This document shows, in pieces, positions 1 to 9,243 of a stretch of DNA of 35,266 nt (position 1 is the first letter of the stretch; every line of letters begins with the position of its first letter). This DNA comes from Acidobacteriota bacterium. Lineage in GTDB: Bacteria > Acidobacteriota > Vicinamibacteria > Vicinamibacterales > UBA8438. Under the pieces are notes generated by a model, which was given only the letters and a program-made list of their open reading frames with translations, ran no database searches and was not told where the DNA came from. Made by a program: the position numbers and the translations under genes. Location of the stretch: assembly GCA_011523845.1 (NCBI GenBank), contig WTFV01000017.1:1-35266 (forward strand), given 5' to 3'.

Positions 1-163
1 ACAGCAGCGTCGACTTGCCGCAACCCGACGGACCGGAGATGGCGACGTACTCGCCGGGGTGGATGGACAGGTCGATGCCGTCGAGGGCATGGGTCTCGAC
101 CTCGTCGGTGTAGAAGATCTTCGAGACGTTCTCCAACTGAATCAAGGCTGACGCTTCACTCAT
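1..163 (-). CDS. ABC exporter ATP-binding protein (LolD/MacB type), 5' end only
   Basis: Only the first 54 codons are inside the window; the gene runs off the left edge. The reading is MSEASALIQLENVSKIF, then a Walker A motif GPSGCGKST at about residues 43-51, with the EYVAISG strand just before it as in the LolD/MacB/YknY family of ATPases that power lipoprotein or macrolide-type efflux. The start at 163 is chosen because GGAGG lies about 9 nt upstream; a nearby ATG at 171 is out of frame. It follows the adaptor gene (242-1495) by 78 bp on the same strand, so adaptor, ATPase and presumably a permease beyond the edge form one MacAB-like tripartite export operon. Substrate cannot be told. Confidence 0.9.
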   Translation of the reverse strand, partial: MSEASALIQLENVSKIFYTDEVETHALDGIDLSIHPGEYVAISGPSGCGKSTLL

Positions 164-241
164 CTCGGCATGCCTCCGTTTCAGACGTGACGTTCCTGCT
201 CCGGACCGGTCTTCTTCCCTTGCTCGACGCGGGAGAGCGCC

Positions 242-1495
242 CTAGTCGATACGCACCCGATCGAACCGATCCCAGGTGGACATGTCGGACAGGACCACGC
301 GGTCGCCCGGCTGCAACCCGTCCAGCACCTCGATGGTGTTGACCGAGGCGCGGCCCAGGCTCACCCGCGTTCGGGACGCGTGCACCTCGTCCGCCTCCAC
401 CCGGAACAGGCCGACCACGCTGTCCTCCTGCCCGAACACCGGCCGGCCGACGAAGAGGACGTCGTCCATGCGCTCCAGCTCGATCGTGCCGTCGACCGTC
501 AGATCCGGGCGGGCGCCCCGCGGCAGCGCGCCGTCGAGCGCGACGTCGACCGTCACCGTCCCGTTCTCCACCGCCGGGTCGATGCGGGTGACGTGGCCCG
601 CGATGACCCCGTTGCGGGTGTCGATGGCCGCGGACTGGCCGACCTGGATGTCCTTGGCCTGCGTCTCCGCGATGCGCAACTCGGCCTTCAGCACGGCCGG
701 ATCGCCTACCCGCGCCAGGTTCGCGCCGGTGGTGATGCGCTGCCCTTCATCGAGCGGCACCTGTTGCAGGACCCCGGGCATCCCGGCCCGGACGTGCAGG
801 TCGGCCACCTGCCGCCGCCGCAGCTCGTACAGCGTCCGGAGGCGATCCACCTCGGCCTGCTCGACCGCGAGCTGCGCCTCGACGGTGTCGGTGGCCATCT
901 GCAGCCGTTCCCGCTCGAGCGCGTAGCGCGTGTCGAACTCCTGCTCGGCGGACTGCGACTGCTGCAGTTGCAACGACGAGACGAGGCCCTGCGTGAAGAG
1001 TTGCCCGTCGGCGTCCGCCTGCAGGCGGGCGGTCTTCAGTTGCGCTTCGGTGGTCGCAAGGGTCGCCCGCTGGTTGAGCAGCTCGCGCTCCACTTCGACC
1101 TGCCGGTTGCTGTAACGCGCCTCGGCCGCTTCCAGATTCAGCCGCGCCTCCAGCGCGGACTGCTCCAGCTCGGGGTTGCTCAGCTCGAGGATCACGGTGG
1201 CGGGGGCGACGAGGGCGCCGGGGCGGATGACGATCCGCTCCACGGTGCCGTCGGTGGTGGCCGGAATCCAGCGGATCTGCTCCGGCACCAGCGTACCGGT
1301 GCCGCGCACCTGCCGGACCAGCGGGCCACGCTGCACCGTGTCCAGATAGATGGTGTCGCGGTCGACGCGCGGCGCGGCCGGCTCCAGCCGCGAGACGCCC
1401 AGCGTGACGACCGCCACCGCCATGACCGCGGTTGCGGCATACCGAGCCTGGCGCAGCTTCTTCTTCCGTGCGAGATCGGGTCGAGAGATGTCCAT
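242..1495 (-). CDS. HlyD/MacA-like periplasmic adaptor (membrane fusion protein)
   Basis: The protein (417 aa) has a short basic N-terminus, one membrane segment at about residues 20-36, a lipoyl-like half (VERIVIRPGALV), a long Glu/Gln/Arg-rich alpha-helical hairpin at about 110-230, the second lipoyl half (VPLDEGQRITTGANLARVG) and a beta-barrel/membrane-proximal region. This is the architecture of adaptors that join an inner-membrane ABC or RND pump to an outer-membrane channel. I start it at the ATG at 1495 rather than the longer GTG at 1558, because the latter lies within the putative promoter and operator region. It is followed by the ABC ATPase, which points to a MacAB-type pump. The two CTAT-N9-ATAG boxes upstream suggest repressor control. 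Confidence 0.88.
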   Translation of the reverse strand: MDISRPDLARKKKLRQARYAATAVMAVAVVTLGVSRLEPAAPRVDRDTIYLDTVQRGPLVRQVRGTGTLVPEQIRWIPATTDGTVERIVIRPGALVAPATVILELSNPELEQSALEARLNLEAAEARYSNRQVEVERELLNQRATLATTEAQLKTARLQADADGQLFTQGLVSSLQLQQSQSAEQEFDTRYALERERLQMATDTVEAQLAVEQAEVDRLRTLYELRRRQVADLHVRAGMPGVLQQVPLDEGQRITTGANLARVGDPAVLKAELRIAETQAKDIQVGQSAAIDTRNGVIAGHVTRIDPAVENGTVTVDVALDGALPRGARPDLTVDGTIELERMDDVLFVGRPVFGQEDSVVGLFRVEADEVHASRTRVSLGRASVNTIEVLDGLQPGDRVVLSDMSTWDRFDRVRID

Positions 1496-1529
1496 GGCGA
1501 GTACCCCGTGATCCTTCCGCGAGCCTCTG

Positions 1530-1582
1530 ACTCCTATCGAATACCTATAGAATTTCACAGGATCTATCGAATGTCAATAGGT
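1530..1582 (-). promoter_or_regulatory. Promoter with two tandem CTAT-N9-ATAG operator-like boxes
   Basis: Seen: two 17-bp boxes, 1534-1550 (CTATCGAATACCTATAG) and 1564-1580 (CTATCGAATGTCAATAG). They are 14/17 identical, each has CTAT/ATAG ends in inverted orientation, and they start 30 bp apart (about three helical turns). On the minus strand a consensus -35 TTGACA (1577-1572) lies in the upstream box, and TATAGG (1549-1544) lies in the other; their 22-bp spacing is too long for a standard promoter, so the -10 is uncertain. The site lies about 40-85 bp upstream of the adaptor start. A dimeric repressor (PadR- or TetR-type) is a reasonable guess; no regulator gene is in the window. Confidence 0.55.
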
Positions 1583-1812
1583 AAAGCGAATCGACCCTCA
1601 ACGGCCGTCCATCGGCTCGACACGAGCGGCCTGCCGCGCCGGCGCCCGACTCGCAAGCAGACCGGCCGACCGGACACGGACGCCGGGACGAACAGCCCGG
1701 TCAAGCCCGCCGGCATCGGGCCGCAAATGACAACGCACGCCGGCGTTCGATGGGTGTTAGGATTCCGTGCGCAGCACGGACACCGGCGACCATATCGGGA
1801 AGGGGACAGAAG

Positions 1813-2274
1813 ATGAGAACAGCCATGCTCGCCGCGGTGATCAGCCTCGTGTTCGGCGGTCTGGCCTTCGCCCAGGACGACCCGCCGCCGCCCTGCGGGC
1901 CGGCGGGCGACCTCGCGATGGAATTCTCCGGGAATGTCGCGGCCGACTCGCGCTGCTTCGAGATCCGCATGTACACGGCCGAGCCGGAGATGGACGGCAA
2001 GGGCGGCATCGACAACCTGCACCGGCGCTTCCGCGAGGGCGAGGTGGCGCTCTTCGAGAAGCACGGCGCCGAGGTCGTCTGGGCGTGGCAGAGTCTGGAC
2101 AATCCCAACACGTTGATCTGGATGCTGGCCTACCGCGACCGCGCCCATCGCGATCAGGTGTTCGCCGATTTCCGGGACGACCCCGCCTGGCACGAACTGC
2201 GCGCGAAGTACGAGGTGCCGCTCAGCGCCGAAGTGTTCATGATGAGCGCCACCGACTACTCCAAGCTCAAGTAG
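1813..2274 (+). CDS. Secreted NIPSNAP-like protein
   Basis: The protein (153 aa) has a signal peptide (MRTAMLAAVISLVFGGLAFA, cut before QDD), then a region like the NIPSNAP ferredoxin-like fold: EIRMYTAEPEMDG, LHRRFREGEVALFEKHGAEVV, NPNTLIWMLAYRDRAHRDQVF, and FRDDPAW. NIPSNAP domains are dimeric alpha/beta barrels of poorly known function. The start at 1813 has AAGGGGA upstream and gives a clean signal peptide; a longer in-frame start at 1750 would bury it. It diverges from the export operon and is followed by a strong hairpin at 2293-2331, so it looks monocistronic. A specific substrate cannot be assigned. Confidence 0.8.
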   Translation: MRTAMLAAVISLVFGGLAFAQDDPPPPCGPAGDLAMEFSGNVAADSRCFEIRMYTAEPEMDGKGGIDNLHRRFREGEVALFEKHGAEVVWAWQSLDNPNTLIWMLAYRDRAHRDQVFADFRDDPAWHELRAKYEVPLSAEVFMMSATDYSKLK

Positions 2275-2292
2275 CCTGCCGGCGCGTCCGGA

Positions 2293-2331
2293 GTTGCCCC
2301 GGCCATGCGAAGCCCGTATGGCCGGGGCAAC
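2293..2331 (+). terminator. Hairpin, likely terminator of the NIPSNAP gene
   Basis: A perfect 14-bp inverted repeat (GTTGCCCCGGCCAT at 2293-2306 and ATGGCCGGGGCAAC at 2318-2331) with an 11-nt loop lies 18 bp past the stop codon. There is no T-run after it on either side, so intrinsic termination is possible but not certain. Confidence 0.55.
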
Positions 2332-2531
2332 CCCAATGCCGGCTCGAAACGGTTCCGCGCACTCCCCGGCCGCCGGCTACGCGGAGGCAATCGGGAAGGC
2401 GCACCTCTGCACGTCGCATCGTCGTCGACCGCCTCCGCATGGTGCCCAACCAGATCCCGCAGGAGCCGTCGTTCGCTTCGAGCAGGACGTTCCCGAGAAT
2501 CGGGATGGTGTCCTTGCGTTCGACGATCCCC

Positions 2532-2635
2532 TGACAGAGTGCGGCCCTACGGCGCCGACTCGTTGTGCAGCCGCAACTCGACTTCCGCCAGATCGGGACT
2601 GACAGAGTGCGCGCGGCCCTACGGTGCCGACTCGT
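2532..2635. repeat. Direct-repeat doublet A; rest of gap 2275-2618 has no gene
   Basis: A copy at 2532-2563 (begins TGACAGAGTGCGGCCCTACG, ends GCCGACTCGT) recurs at 2600-2635 with a 4-bp insertion (CGCG), so the copies are offset by 68 bp at the left end and 72 bp at the right. The right copy includes the stop codon and last codons of the PQQ dehydrogenase gene (2619 onward); the left copy is a downstream duplicate of that gene end. Apart from this and the hairpin at 2293-2331 I see nothing else in the 344-bp gap. Confidence 0.8.
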
Positions 2636-4841
2636 GGTCCGGGAGGGCGAAGACGTAGAGCCCGTTCCCGGACGGGGGCTGGTAGATGTCCGGGCTGAGC
2701 ACCCCGCTCAGGCCGCGGAAGATGCCGACGCCGGTCGGGACCGCGACGTACTGCCTGCCGCCCGCGGCGTACGAGATCGGGAACCCGTGACCGGACTGGC
2801 CGAGGCGCGTCTCCCAGAGGACTTGGCCTGTGCCGACGTCGAGCGCCCGAAAGTAGCGGTCGACGTCGCCGACGAAGGCCAGGCCGGTGGCCGTCGTCAG
2901 GACCGACGTCAGGAAGATGGCGCGCTGCTCGCGGCTCCACACCTCCTCCATCGTGCGCACGTCGTACGCGGCGAGGCGTCCGAGCATGCCGTTCGTGCCC
3001 GGCATCTCGTGGAGCTCGATGGCGGAGACCCCGAGACCTCCGCCCCCCTCCACCAGCTCGACGTGACGGCCGGTCAGCGTCATGCACGCCTGGTGCAGCG
3101 GATAGATGATCACCTTCGCCTCGGGGCTGTAGCCCGACGCCTGCCAGTTGTGGCCGCCGTACAGGCTGGGGCAGGCATCCACCGCGTCGTCGACGCCGGC
3201 GTCGCGAATGTCCTGCCGGTAGCTGACGCGCCCCGTCTCGAGGTCGATCGACTCGAAGATGTCCTGGTGCAGCATCTCGGCCAGATCGACGAAGGCCCCC
3301 GTGCGCCGGTCGAGCTTCCAGAGGATGGCGTCCTTGCCGGCCGTGAACAGCCACTTGTGATCGTCGACGTCGACGAGCACCCGCTCGAAGACGATGTCCA
3401 GGTCGAGCGTCTCGCCCGGCACGTGCTGGAAGTACCAGGCGACCTGCCCCGTGCGCGGGTCGAGGGCCAGCGTCGAGTTGGTGTAGAGGGCGTCGTTGTA
3501 GGTCGACATCCCGCGGCTCGCCGCCACCCACGGCTTCGCCTGCCCGGTGCCGATGTAGAAGAGGTCGAGGTCCGCATCGTAGGCGCCCGGAATCCAGGTG
3601 TCGCCGCCGCCGCGCAGGTGCGGCGGGATGTCGCCCCAGGTCCCGCTGTTGACGTCGCCCGGCTGGGCGATGGTCGAGGTGCGCCAGAGCTCCTCGCCGG
3701 TGTCCGGGTCGTGGCCGGTGATGAAGCAGCCTTCGTCCTCGAAGCGCTCGCAGCCGTTGATGCCGCTGACGACGACGCCGTTCGCGATGCTCGGCCCGCC
3801 CGTCTGGGCGAAGCCCTTGCGGTAGTCGGCCCGCGTGGTCCGCCACACCGGCTCGCCCGTCCGCGCGTCGAGGGCGACGATGGCCGCGTCGTAGGTGGCC
3901 AGGTAGACCTTGTCCCGGTAGAGGGCGATGCTGCGGGTCGCGCGCCTGCTCTCCGCGTCCTCGGGATACTGGTGCCGGTGCTCCCAGAACAGCTCGCCGG
4001 TCGCCGCGTCGAGGGCCTGGACGACGTTGCCGGGGCTCGCCAGGAACATCACGCCGTCGTGGACGAGCGGCGCGGTCTGGTTGGTGCCCTCGGGCATCGC
4101 CAGCGCCCAGGCCAGGCGCAGGCCGGCCACGTTGTCGGGCCCGATCTGGTCCAGCGGCGTGTAGCCGTGGTTGTCCCGGGTGCGCCGCCAGGTCAGCCAG
4201 TCCGCCGGCGGCGGATTCCGGAGCAGCTCGTCGGTGACCGGCGTGAGGCCGGAAACCTCGCGGTTGACGAACGCGCGCTGCGCCGGCACGGCGTCCACGT
4301 CGCGGGGCTCGTCCGCCGGCGCCGCGTCGGACGCATCCGCCACGGCCGGCGCGCCCCCTGCCGGCGCGGCCCCGGGCGCGCCGACGATGGCCATGGCGTC
4401 CGCGGTGAGCGCCCGCGGTCCCGCCGCATGGCCGTTCACCTGCAGCAGATAGGCGACGATGCGCAGGTAGGTTTCGCTGGGGAGCGATCCGCCGAGCCCC
4501 GGCGGCATCTCGGCCCGCACGTACTCGTACAGCGCCGCCGCGGTCTGCGATCCCCAGTTGCCCAGAAAGCCCGGACCGGTCAGATCCGGCCCGTGCACCG
4601 CGCCCCGCAGCGTCGTGCCGTGGCAGGAGGCGCAGGAGCGGCCGTAGGCCGCCCGTCCGCTGGCGGCCTGCGCGTCGAGGAACGCGCCGCCCTCGGCGGG
4701 CTGGGCACCGGCCGGTGCGGCGATGCCGAGGGCCAGTCCGACGGCGGCCAGGCCCGCGACGCCGGCGAGCGGTCGTGTCCTCCGCGACGCCCGACGGTCG
4801 CTGCATCCGCCGCCCTGTCCCGCGCGTGTCCGTCTCGGCAT
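2619..4841 (-). CDS. PQQ-dependent dehydrogenase with N-terminal cytochrome c domain
   Basis: The 740-aa protein has a twin-Arg-rich leader and a signal peptide ending near residue 47. A class I cytochrome c domain follows (haem site CASCH at 70-74, likely axial Met112 in EMPPGLGG), then a quinoprotein beta-propeller. Propeller tryptophan-docking repeats are clear: [42 protein letters not shown] and [23 protein letters not shown] and TLDLDIVFE match conserved active-site surroundings of methanol/ethanol-type dehydrogenases. The enzyme would oxidise an alcohol or sugar in the periplasm and pass electrons to its own haem; the substrate cannot be read. A haem domain at the N-terminus is the reverse of the classical C-terminal fusion of type II alcohol dehydrogenases. 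The start has GGGAG upstream. Paralogue: 6913-9096. Confidence 0.9.
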   Translation of the reverse strand: MPRRTRAGQGGGCSDRRASRRTRPLAGVAGLAAVGLALGIAAPAGAQPAEGGAFLDAQAASGRAAYGRSCASCHGTTLRGAVHGPDLTGPGFLGNWGSQTAAALYEYVRAEMPPGLGGSLPSETYLRIVAYLLQVNGHAAGPRALTADAMAIVGAPGAAPAGGAPAVADASDAAPADEPRDVDAVPAQRAFVNREVSGLTPVTDELLRNPPPADWLTWRRTRDNHGYTPLDQIGPDNVAGLRLAWALAMPEGTNQTAPLVHDGVMFLASPGNVVQALDAATGELFWEHRHQYPEDAESRRATRSIALYRDKVYLATYDAAIVALDARTGEPVWRTTRADYRKGFAQTGGPSIANGVVVSGINGCERFEDEGCFITGHDPDTGEELWRTSTIAQPGDVNSGTWGDIPPHLRGGGDTWIPGAYDADLDLFYIGTGQAKPWVAASRGMSTYNDALYTNSTLALDPRTGQVAWYFQHVPGETLDLDIVFERVLVDVDDHKWLFTAGKDAILWKLDRRTGAFVDLAEMLHQDIFESIDLETGRVSYRQDIRDAGVDDAVDACPSLYGGHNWQASGYSPEAKVIIYPLHQACMTLTGRHVELVEGGGGLGVSAIELHEMPGTNGMLGRLAAYDVRTMEEVWSREQRAIFLTSVLTTATGLAFVGDVDRYFRALDVGTGQVLWETRLGQSGHGFPISYAAGGRQYVAVPTGVGIFRGLSGVLSPDIYQPPSGNGLYVFALPDHESAP

Positions 4842-5111
4842 CGGCGCGTCTCCCTTCCGACAACCTCGCTGGGCTCGATCGCGTGCGCTGACTGCGCCCC
4901 CCGGCCCCGGAGCGCGGAGCCACGGAGCGCGAGGTCGCGCAAGTGCAATGTGATCGCGCGGACCCGACCCCGCTCGGCAGCTTCCGCGTGCGCTCGCGGG
5001 CTCCTACTGGTCCGTCACGCCCTAATCTTCGGACACGGACATGGGTCTACAGCGCGCAATCGCTGACGAGTCCCAGCACCGGGCGCCCGGACACTCAGGC
5101 GTGGCACAGCA

Positions 5112-5567
5112 CTACTGTCCTGCGCCGCTCCCGTACACGTCGTCGGTGACCGGCTCCATCCACTCGATGGTCAGGTGCTCGCCGTCCGCGTTCGGGAACG
5201 TGATCGAGACGTGCGTCAGCGCCTCGCCGGGCGTCGCGCCGTGCCAGTGGCGGACGCCGCGCGGCAGGTGCGCGGTCTCGTGCAGGCCGATGTTCCGGAC
5301 CGGCTGGCCCTCGACCTGGTAGCGCAGGCTGCCCTCCTTCACGAACAGCAACTGCTCGCTGTGGGTATGCCAGTGCGTGCGGGCGCCGGCCTCGAAGCCG
5401 CGCGACGACACGCGCACATCCCCCGCCTCGAGGCGGAACGAGGTGCCGGTGAACGGATTCTCCTGGCCGGACGGCGTCTGCTGGCCGACCCAGACCACCG
5501 CCACCGCCGCCACCATGCCCACGAACAGGCCGACACGCAACCGTTCCCGCTGCAGCTTCCAGTTCAT
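5112..5567 (-). CDS. Membrane-anchored cupin resembling manganese hydroxynitrile lyases
   Basis: The protein (151 aa) has an N-terminal membrane or signal segment at about 11-28, then a single cupin barrel. Motif 1 is GARTHWHTHSEQLLFVKEG (metal-ligand candidates His67, His69, Gln72); motif 2 is LPRGVRHWHGATP (His107/His109). The phrases NPFTGTSFR, GART-WHTH, HWHGATP and the end IEWMEPVTDDVY follow the small Mn cupins that include the (R)-selective hydroxynitrile lyase of the acidobacterium Granulicella tundricola. That resemblance is recalled, not computed, and many such cupins have other roles. The start at 5567 has AGAGGAGGA upstream; the longer frame extending upstream runs antisense through the glycosyltransferase. 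It is transcribed divergently from that gene with 81 bp between. Confidence 0.85.
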   Translation of the reverse strand: MNWKLQRERLRVGLFVGMVAAVAVVWVGQQTPSGQENPFTGTSFRLEAGDVRVSSRGFEAGARTHWHTHSEQLLFVKEGSLRYQVEGQPVRNIGLHETAHLPRGVRHWHGATPGEALTHVSITFPNADGEHLTIEWMEPVTDDVYGSGAGQ

Positions 5568-5648
5568 GCCATCCTCCTCTCGCGCCCGACACGCCTTCGC
5601 GACCCGCGGCCCGGGCGTCCGGACACAGCCTCCCGCTATCTTACGACG

Positions 5649-6728
5649 ATGCGGATCCTCCATGTTGCCGATCGGCTGAGCGAGCGGGGAGGTGCGGACC
5701 TGGCCCTGCTCGGGCTGCTCGACGCACTGGCGGACGCCCACGAGTCGCACCTGGCGGTTGGCCGCAACGACGGTACGGTGCGCCCGCCCTGCCCGCTCGG
5801 CGTCGTGCCGGGACTCGACTCCAGGACGCGCACCGGCACTGCACTCGATCCCCTGCTGGGACGGCTGCGACCCGATCTGGTTCACGTGCACAACGTGGTG
5901 AACCCCGCCGTGCTGGAGTGGGCGGCCGGCCGCCATGCGGTGATGACGGTCCAGGACCACCGCTTCTTCTGTCCGGGGCGCGGGAAGTGGACGTCGGACG
6001 GCCGGGTGTGCGGCGACGCGATGGAGCGCGAGGTCTGTGCCGGCTGCTTCGACGACCGGAGCTACTTCGAAGATACCTTCCGGCTCACGGCCGAGCGACT
6101 GGAACCGTTGAAGCGGATGCGCCTGACCGTGCTGTCGGCCTACATGAAGCGCGAGCTGATGCAGGCGGGCGTCCCGGCCGGGCGGGTCACGGTCGTCCCG
6201 CCGGTTGCGTACGGCCTCGACCTCGAGGCGCGGGCCGACGGCCCGCCCTGCGTCCTCTTCGTGGGGCGGCTGGTCGAGGCCAAGGGCATCCGCGATGCGA
6301 TCGAGGCCTGGCGGCGCTCGGGGTCGGACTTTCCCTTCGTCGTGGCGGGAACCGGCCCGTTGCGCCCCGAGATCGAAGCCGAAGGCGTCGAGGTGCTGGG
6401 CTGGCTCGACCGCCGCCGCCTGTCCGCGGCCTGCCGGCGCGCCGTTGTGGTCGTGATGCCCTCGCGCTGGCAGGAGCCGTTCGGCATCGTCGGGCTGGAG
6501 GCCCTGACCCTCGGCACGCCGGTCGCCGCCTGGGACAGCGGCGGGGTGCGCGAGTGGCACCCGGGCGGCGAGCTGCTGGCGCCCTGGGGGGACGTCGGCG
6601 GACTGGCCCGGGCGATTCGCCTGGCCGGGGCCCGACGCGTCGCGCCCGGACAGGGAGTCCGCGCCCCTCACGGGTTCGAGCGTGACCTGCTGATTCGCAG
6701 GCTGGAAGCCGTGTACGCTGCGGACTGA
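5649..6728 (+). CDS. GT4-family glycosyltransferase
   Basis: The 359-aa protein starts with a Rossmann strand (MRILHVADRLSERGGADLAL) and has the GT-B two-domain layout. Useful motifs: HVHNVVNPAVLEW; QDHRFFCPG with four cysteines (C108, C121, C130, C133), a Zn-knuckle-like insert common in GT4 enzymes; VLFVGRLVEAKG in the donor domain; and EPFGIVGLE (E276-x7-E284), the retaining GT4 signature. It would transfer a sugar from a nucleotide donor in the cytoplasm, probably to a lipid or surface polysaccharide. It stands alone, without other polysaccharide genes. The frame is open far upstream, but 5649 gives the family N-terminus. No Shine-Dalgarno is seen; a TATCTT hexamer ends 6 bp before the ATG, so the mRNA may be leaderless. 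Confidence 0.88.
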   Translation: MRILHVADRLSERGGADLALLGLLDALADAHESHLAVGRNDGTVRPPCPLGVVPGLDSRTRTGTALDPLLGRLRPDLVHVHNVVNPAVLEWAAGRHAVMTVQDHRFFCPGRGKWTSDGRVCGDAMEREVCAGCFDDRSYFEDTFRLTAERLEPLKRMRLTVLSAYMKRELMQAGVPAGRVTVVPPVAYGLDLEARADGPPCVLFVGRLVEAKGIRDAIEAWRRSGSDFPFVVAGTGPLRPEIEAEGVEVLGWLDRRRLSAACRRAVVVVMPSRWQEPFGIVGLEALTLGTPVAAWDSGGVREWHPGGELLAPWGDVGGLARAIRLAGARRVAPGQGVRAPHGFERDLLIRRLEAVYAAD

Positions 6729-6912
6729 CGGCTCATGGCACCCGGCCGTGCCGCACGGGCGCGCGCAGCGCTTCACGTTCGACCGCCAGGCGCCTCTCCG
6801 CGCCGCCCCCCGAAAAACGGACGTGCGCCGGCCGGGAAGGGTGTATAAAGGCGTCGAGACGACGTGCCGGCGCCTGCGGCGCCGCGCGAGGTCCGAGGAG
6901 GAGGTCACGGAC

Positions 6913-9096
6913 ATGCGGGCACAGGATCGACGTCACGGCACCGGCCTGGACCGGATTCCGGGAGTCCGGCCACTGCTCAGCGCACTCGTCGTGTTCGTGC
7001 TCGCCCCGGCCGCAACGGCCGGCCAGCAGCAGCAACAGCGGCGCGAGCCGGCCAGCTACACGGCCGAGCAGGCCGACGCCGGGTTCGCCGCCTACCAGCA
7101 GCACTGCGCCACGTGCCACGGCGCGAACCTGGACGACGGTCCGTTCGCCCCGCCGCTGCGGGGCGCCGTCTTCCGCGAGACGTGGCTGCCCCGCTCGGTG
7201 GAGGCGCTGTTCAGACTGACCGCCGAGACGATGCCGCAGGACCGCCCGGGCGCGCTGGACGACGAGACCAACACGGCGCTGGTCGCCCTGATGCTGCAGG
7301 AGAACGGCGTGGAAGCCGGCGCCGCGGCCCTGCCGTCCGATCCGGACCTGATGGCGGATCTGGCGCCGGGCTGGAGCTCGCAGGGCGGCGGCCTGTCGCC
7401 GGGGGCGTCCCTGCCGCCGTGGCCGGCTCCGTGGAACCCGCTCGACGCCATGCGGCCGGTCACCGACGAGATGCTGCACGATCCGCCCCCGGGCGACTGG
7501 CTGTTGTGGCGGCGGACCTACGGCGCCTACGGCTTCAGTCCGCTCGACCAGATCGACAGGGACAACGTGGACGACCTGCGCGTCGCCTGGTCGTGGGCGC
7601 TGCCCCAGGGTCCGAACGAGTCGACGCCGATCGTGCACGACGGCGTGCTGTTCGTGCACGGCTACGGCGACCGGGTCCAGGCCCTGAACGCCGCGAACGG
7701 CGACTTCCTCTGGCAGTACTCCCGGCGCCTGCCCCGCGACGTCTCCCCGAGCCTCAAGCGCGGGATGTCGATCCACGGCGACCGCCTCTTCGTCCCCACC
7801 TCCGACGCCCACGTGGTCGCCCTCGACGCGAAGACCGGCGGCGTCCTCTGGGACACGCAGGTCGGCGACCTCGACGCCGGCCTGCGGATGACCGGCGGCA
7901 CGCTCGTGGCGCGCGGCAAGGTGATGGTCGGGACCACGGGCCGGCACGAGGGGGGCAACTACATCGTGGCCCTCGAAGTGGAGACCGGCGAGGAGGCGTG
8001 GCGCTTCGGGACCATCCCCGGGCCGGACGATCCCGGCGGCCACACGTGGAACGGCATCCCGCACGTCGAGCGCAACGGCGCGTCGGTGTGGATCCCCGGC
8101 AGCTACGACCCGGTCAACAACCTGGCATTCTTCGGGACCGGCAACACCTACGACACCGCCCCGCTCCGTGACCCGGTCGGACCGCCCGGCACGAACAACG
8201 ACGGGCTGTTTCTGGACGCGACCCTCGCCCTGAACCCGGACACCGGCGAGTTGGCCTGGCACTTCCAGCACCAGGCCAACGGGCAGTGGGACCTCGACTG
8301 GGCGTTCGAGCGGCAGGTCGCGGAGCTGCCGTTCGACGGCGAGACGAAGAGCGTCGTCGTCACCATTGGCAAGCAGGCCATCTTCGACTTCGTCGAGACG
8401 GCGACCGGCAAGTACGTCTCTTCCATCGACCTCGGCCTGCAGACCGGCATCACCCACATCGACCCGGTCACCGGCCGCAAGACCCAGGATCCGACCCTGA
8501 TTCCGGGCGACGGCGAGACCAAGCGGCTCTGCCCGCACGTCGGCGGCGGTCGGAGCTGGGCGCCGACCGCCTACGATCCGGGGACGAACATCGCCTACGT
8601 GCCGATCATCGAGGCCTGCATGGATCTGGTCCCGGTCGGCGAGGGCGAGCGCGGCAGCCTGACCACCGGCGTCCGCTGGACGGTCCGGCCGCGGCCCGAG
8701 AGCGACGGGCAGTACGGACGGCTGGAAGCAATTGACCTCGCGACCGGGGAGACCGCCTGGATCTCGCGCCAGCGCGCGCCGCAGACCACCGCCGCGCTGG
8801 CCACCGGCGGCGGGCTGGTCTTCGCCGGCTCGCTCGACCGGCGCATCAGCGCCTACGACGCCGCCACCGGCGACCGGCTGTGGGCGACCCGGCTCACCGA
8901 GGTCCCCAACGCCCCGCCGATCACCTACGCGGTCGACGGGCGGCAGTACGTCGCCGCGATCGTCGGCAGCGGCGGGTACCTGACGCGGGCCTACTCGGCG
9001 CTCGCGCCCGAGATCCGGAATCCGCCCGACCGCGCGGCGGCGCTGTTCGTCTTCGGGCTCCCGGAAGGAGACGCGGCAGGCTCCAACGCACCGTAG
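6913..9096 (+). CDS. PQQ-dependent dehydrogenase with N-terminal cytochrome c domain (second copy)
   Basis: The 727-aa protein has a signal peptide (about 17-37), a cytochrome c domain with CATCH at 65-69 and probable axial Met107 (AETMPQD), then a PQQ propeller. Propeller motifs include ALNAANGDFLW, ALDAKTGGVLW, ALEVETGEEAW, ALNPDTGELAW, AIDLATGETAW and AYDAATGDRLW; active-site-like segments are WDLDWAFE and GGGRSWAPTAYDP. The linker DPPPGDWLLWRRTYGAYGFSPLDQI parallels the copy at 2619-4841 ([13 protein letters not shown]), so the two are paralogues. Role: periplasmic substrate oxidation with electrons passed to c-type haem. The start at 6913 is preceded by GAGGAGGAGG and gives the signal peptide; a start at 6748 would include promoter-like sequence (TATAAA at 6844-6849). 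Confidence 0.9.
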   Translation: MRAQDRRHGTGLDRIPGVRPLLSALVVFVLAPAATAGQQQQQRREPASYTAEQADAGFAAYQQHCATCHGANLDDGPFAPPLRGAVFRETWLPRSVEALFRLTAETMPQDRPGALDDETNTALVALMLQENGVEAGAAALPSDPDLMADLAPGWSSQGGGLSPGASLPPWPAPWNPLDAMRPVTDEMLHDPPPGDWLLWRRTYGAYGFSPLDQIDRDNVDDLRVAWSWALPQGPNESTPIVHDGVLFVHGYGDRVQALNAANGDFLWQYSRRLPRDVSPSLKRGMSIHGDRLFVPTSDAHVVALDAKTGGVLWDTQVGDLDAGLRMTGGTLVARGKVMVGTTGRHEGGNYIVALEVETGEEAWRFGTIPGPDDPGGHTWNGIPHVERNGASVWIPGSYDPVNNLAFFGTGNTYDTAPLRDPVGPPGTNNDGLFLDATLALNPDTGELAWHFQHQANGQWDLDWAFERQVAELPFDGETKSVVVTIGKQAIFDFVETATGKYVSSIDLGLQTGITHIDPVTGRKTQDPTLIPGDGETKRLCPHVGGGRSWAPTAYDPGTNIAYVPIIEACMDLVPVGEGERGSLTTGVRWTVRPRPESDGQYGRLEAIDLATGETAWISRQRAPQTTAALATGGGLVFAGSLDRRISAYDAATGDRLWATRLTEVPNAPPITYAVDGRQYVAAIVGSGGYLTRAYSALAPEIRNPPDRAAALFVFGLPEGDAAGSNAP

Positions 9097-9243
9097 CGCG
9101 CGCGGCAGCCGGGTGATATCGTGGGGAGCAGACGACGCCGGCAGCGCGCCGTCGAACCACGCTCGGGAATCTGCGCCCCGCGGCTCACATTCCTGGCCTG
9201 GTTGGGCGGGAAGGCAGAGGCACCAGGCGACGACCAGGACAGC

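Noticed and set aside
380..1816. Long plus-strand frame opposite the adaptor gene
   Set aside because: Antisense shadow: composition rich in Arg/Pro/Ala typical of GC-rich mirror frames, no family motifs; the minus-strand adaptor has clear domains.
2565..5066. 833-codon plus-strand frame opposite the first PQQ dehydrogenase
   Set aside because: Shadow of high GC third positions; residues VEVDVDVDV-like and no fold; real gene is on the minus strand.
6844..6849. TATAAA as a firm -10 promoter for the second PQQ gene
   Set aside because: No -35 match at the right spacing; only noted as weak evidence for excluding the 6748 start.
5112..6914. Extended 600-codon version of the cupin gene
   Set aside because: The added N-terminus runs antisense through the glycosyltransferase and has no match; the SD-led ATG at 5567 is correct.
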